Source of the DNA: Saccharina japonica
Taxonomy: Eukaryota; Sar; Phaeophyceae; Laminariales; Laminariaceae
Assembly: GCA_008828725.1 (NCBI GenBank)
Contig: MEHQ01004416.1
Coordinates: 218,455 to 282,454, forward strand
DNA length: 64,000 nt
Reading direction: 5' to 3'
This document shows, one piece after another, positions 63,501 through 64,000 of this stretch (its first letter is position 1; the number at the start of each line of letters is the position of its first letter). The translations under genes were made by a program, and so were the position numbers. The notes below the pieces were generated by a model. That model made no database searches and was not told where the DNA came from. It saw only the letters and a program-made list of their open reading frames with translations.

Positions 63501-64000
63501 GCAGTACTGACGGAAATCCGCACTCGTAAACTCGGTCCCCTGGTCGCCCCGGACACACTGAATGCGCTCTCCGGTAGGGGTTACGGTACCTCTGTTGAAC
63601 AACGCGAGGGAGTCGACGGAGCAAGTCTTGTCCTTCATGAGAACCACCTCCTTCCACTTGGTATGTAGGTCGACAAACTTGGTGGCGTACCTGTAGTTTC
63701 CCAGTGCCAGAGGTGAGAACGGGCCGAGGGTGTCGACGAGCACGGTCTGGAAAGGGCGTTTGACGTTGTAGGTGGCCTGCTTAGGGTGAGGCTGTTGTGC
63801 GCTCTTCCCAAGAGGGCAAGGACCGCAGTCCTGCACGTCACCAGCGTAGTCGACGCCATTCTCCAGCTGCCTCCGCAGGACATCCATGCTCTTCCGGTTG
63901 AGATGCCCCATTCGCCGGTGCCAGAGATCAGCCGTTTCCGTCCGCAAGGCCAAGCCGGCAGGGGCGCATCCGGGGACCTGCTGGCCCCCAGTACCACCCC
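60580..64000 (-). mobile_element. Ty1/copia retroelement, internal region (fossil, cut by window end)
   Basis: Read on the minus strand, the parts come in Ty1/copia order: a GAG-pre-integrase zinc-binding part (W-H-R-R-M-G-H near 63900), integrase core (about 63150-63800), a Gly/Arg/Ser-rich linker (about 62600-62800), reverse transcriptase with Y-V-D-D-L-L (about 61650-62350), and RNase H (about 60900-61500). The gag part would lie beyond 64000. The visible part is largely open with about one break, so it is probably a fairly young copy that no longer looks fully whole. The second LTR is outside the window, so age cannot be estimated from LTR divergence. Confidence 0.93.

Overview
The window looks like nuclear DNA of a eukaryote with a repeat-rich, gene-poor genome: vertebrate-type TTAGGG telomere motifs lie inside it, there is a Ty1/copia retroelement, a tRNA-headed SINE, many short terminal-inverted-repeat (TIR) elements, long microsatellites, and only four convincing host loci. 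Those four belong to one family whose C-terminal part is built of 22-residue FNIP-type repeats (consensus F-N-Q-P-I-x-x-V-V-W-P-x-S-L-x-x-L-T-F-G-x-x). FNIP repeats are best known from Dictyostelium and giant viruses; the W-P variant seen here suggests a stramenopile alga or a similar protist, but that is inference and the species cannot be named from the sequence.

Layout. 1-6 kb: short TIR elements, a TCTG microsatellite, a SINE, little else. 6.5-8.6 kb: FNIP-type locus A, damaged. 9-14.2 kb: nested TIR elements, an interstitial telomere tract, a 955-bp hAT element with an 8-bp target duplication. 14.35-18.05 kb: first copy of a segmental duplication carrying FNIP gene B. 18-27.5 kb: mostly unassigned sequence with SINE and TIR elements, including a 272-bp hAT-type element full of TTGCGC words. 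27.5-28.6 kb: a foldback element with about 385-bp arms. 30.7-35.5 kb: a solo LTR, an unknown open frame, and four co-oriented copies of one TIR family (F3; the fourth lies at 37.5 kb), one split by a 1.19-kb TA-flanked element that itself carries a possible secreted-protein frame. 35.8-37.5 kb: FNIP gene C, the longest intact gene. 38.6-46.4 kb: TIR elements, SINE pieces, a second telomere tract, an inverted duplication of a coding fragment, and the first copy of a 1.2-kb repeat with four internal units. 47.3-49.6 kb: an AT-rich array built on a 42-bp (14-codon) unit with higher-order structure. 50.3-51.7 kb: a cluster of Harbinger-like elements nested in another TIR element. 54.3-55.4 kb: second copy of the 1.2-kb repeat. 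56.6-60.07 kb: second copy of the segmental duplication, with FNIP gene D. 60.07-64 kb: a Ty1/copia element on the minus strand, cut by the window end.

The most informative result is the comparison of the two segmental copies. Each has two transposon insertions the other lacks, so each supplies empty sites for the other. This fixes the ends and the 4-bp target duplication of the main family (F1: TIR GACGCRTGCTACGGTAGAGG, about 250 bp) and the TTAA duplication of a piggyBac-like element. A TTAA word inside F1 was hit independently at least three times, by Harbinger-like and piggyBac-like elements, so F1 seems to act as a landing pad for other transposons.

No operon, pathway or defence system is visible. 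The four FNIP-type genes probably encode repeat (solenoid) proteins of unknown role. All family assignments are from reading the sequence only.
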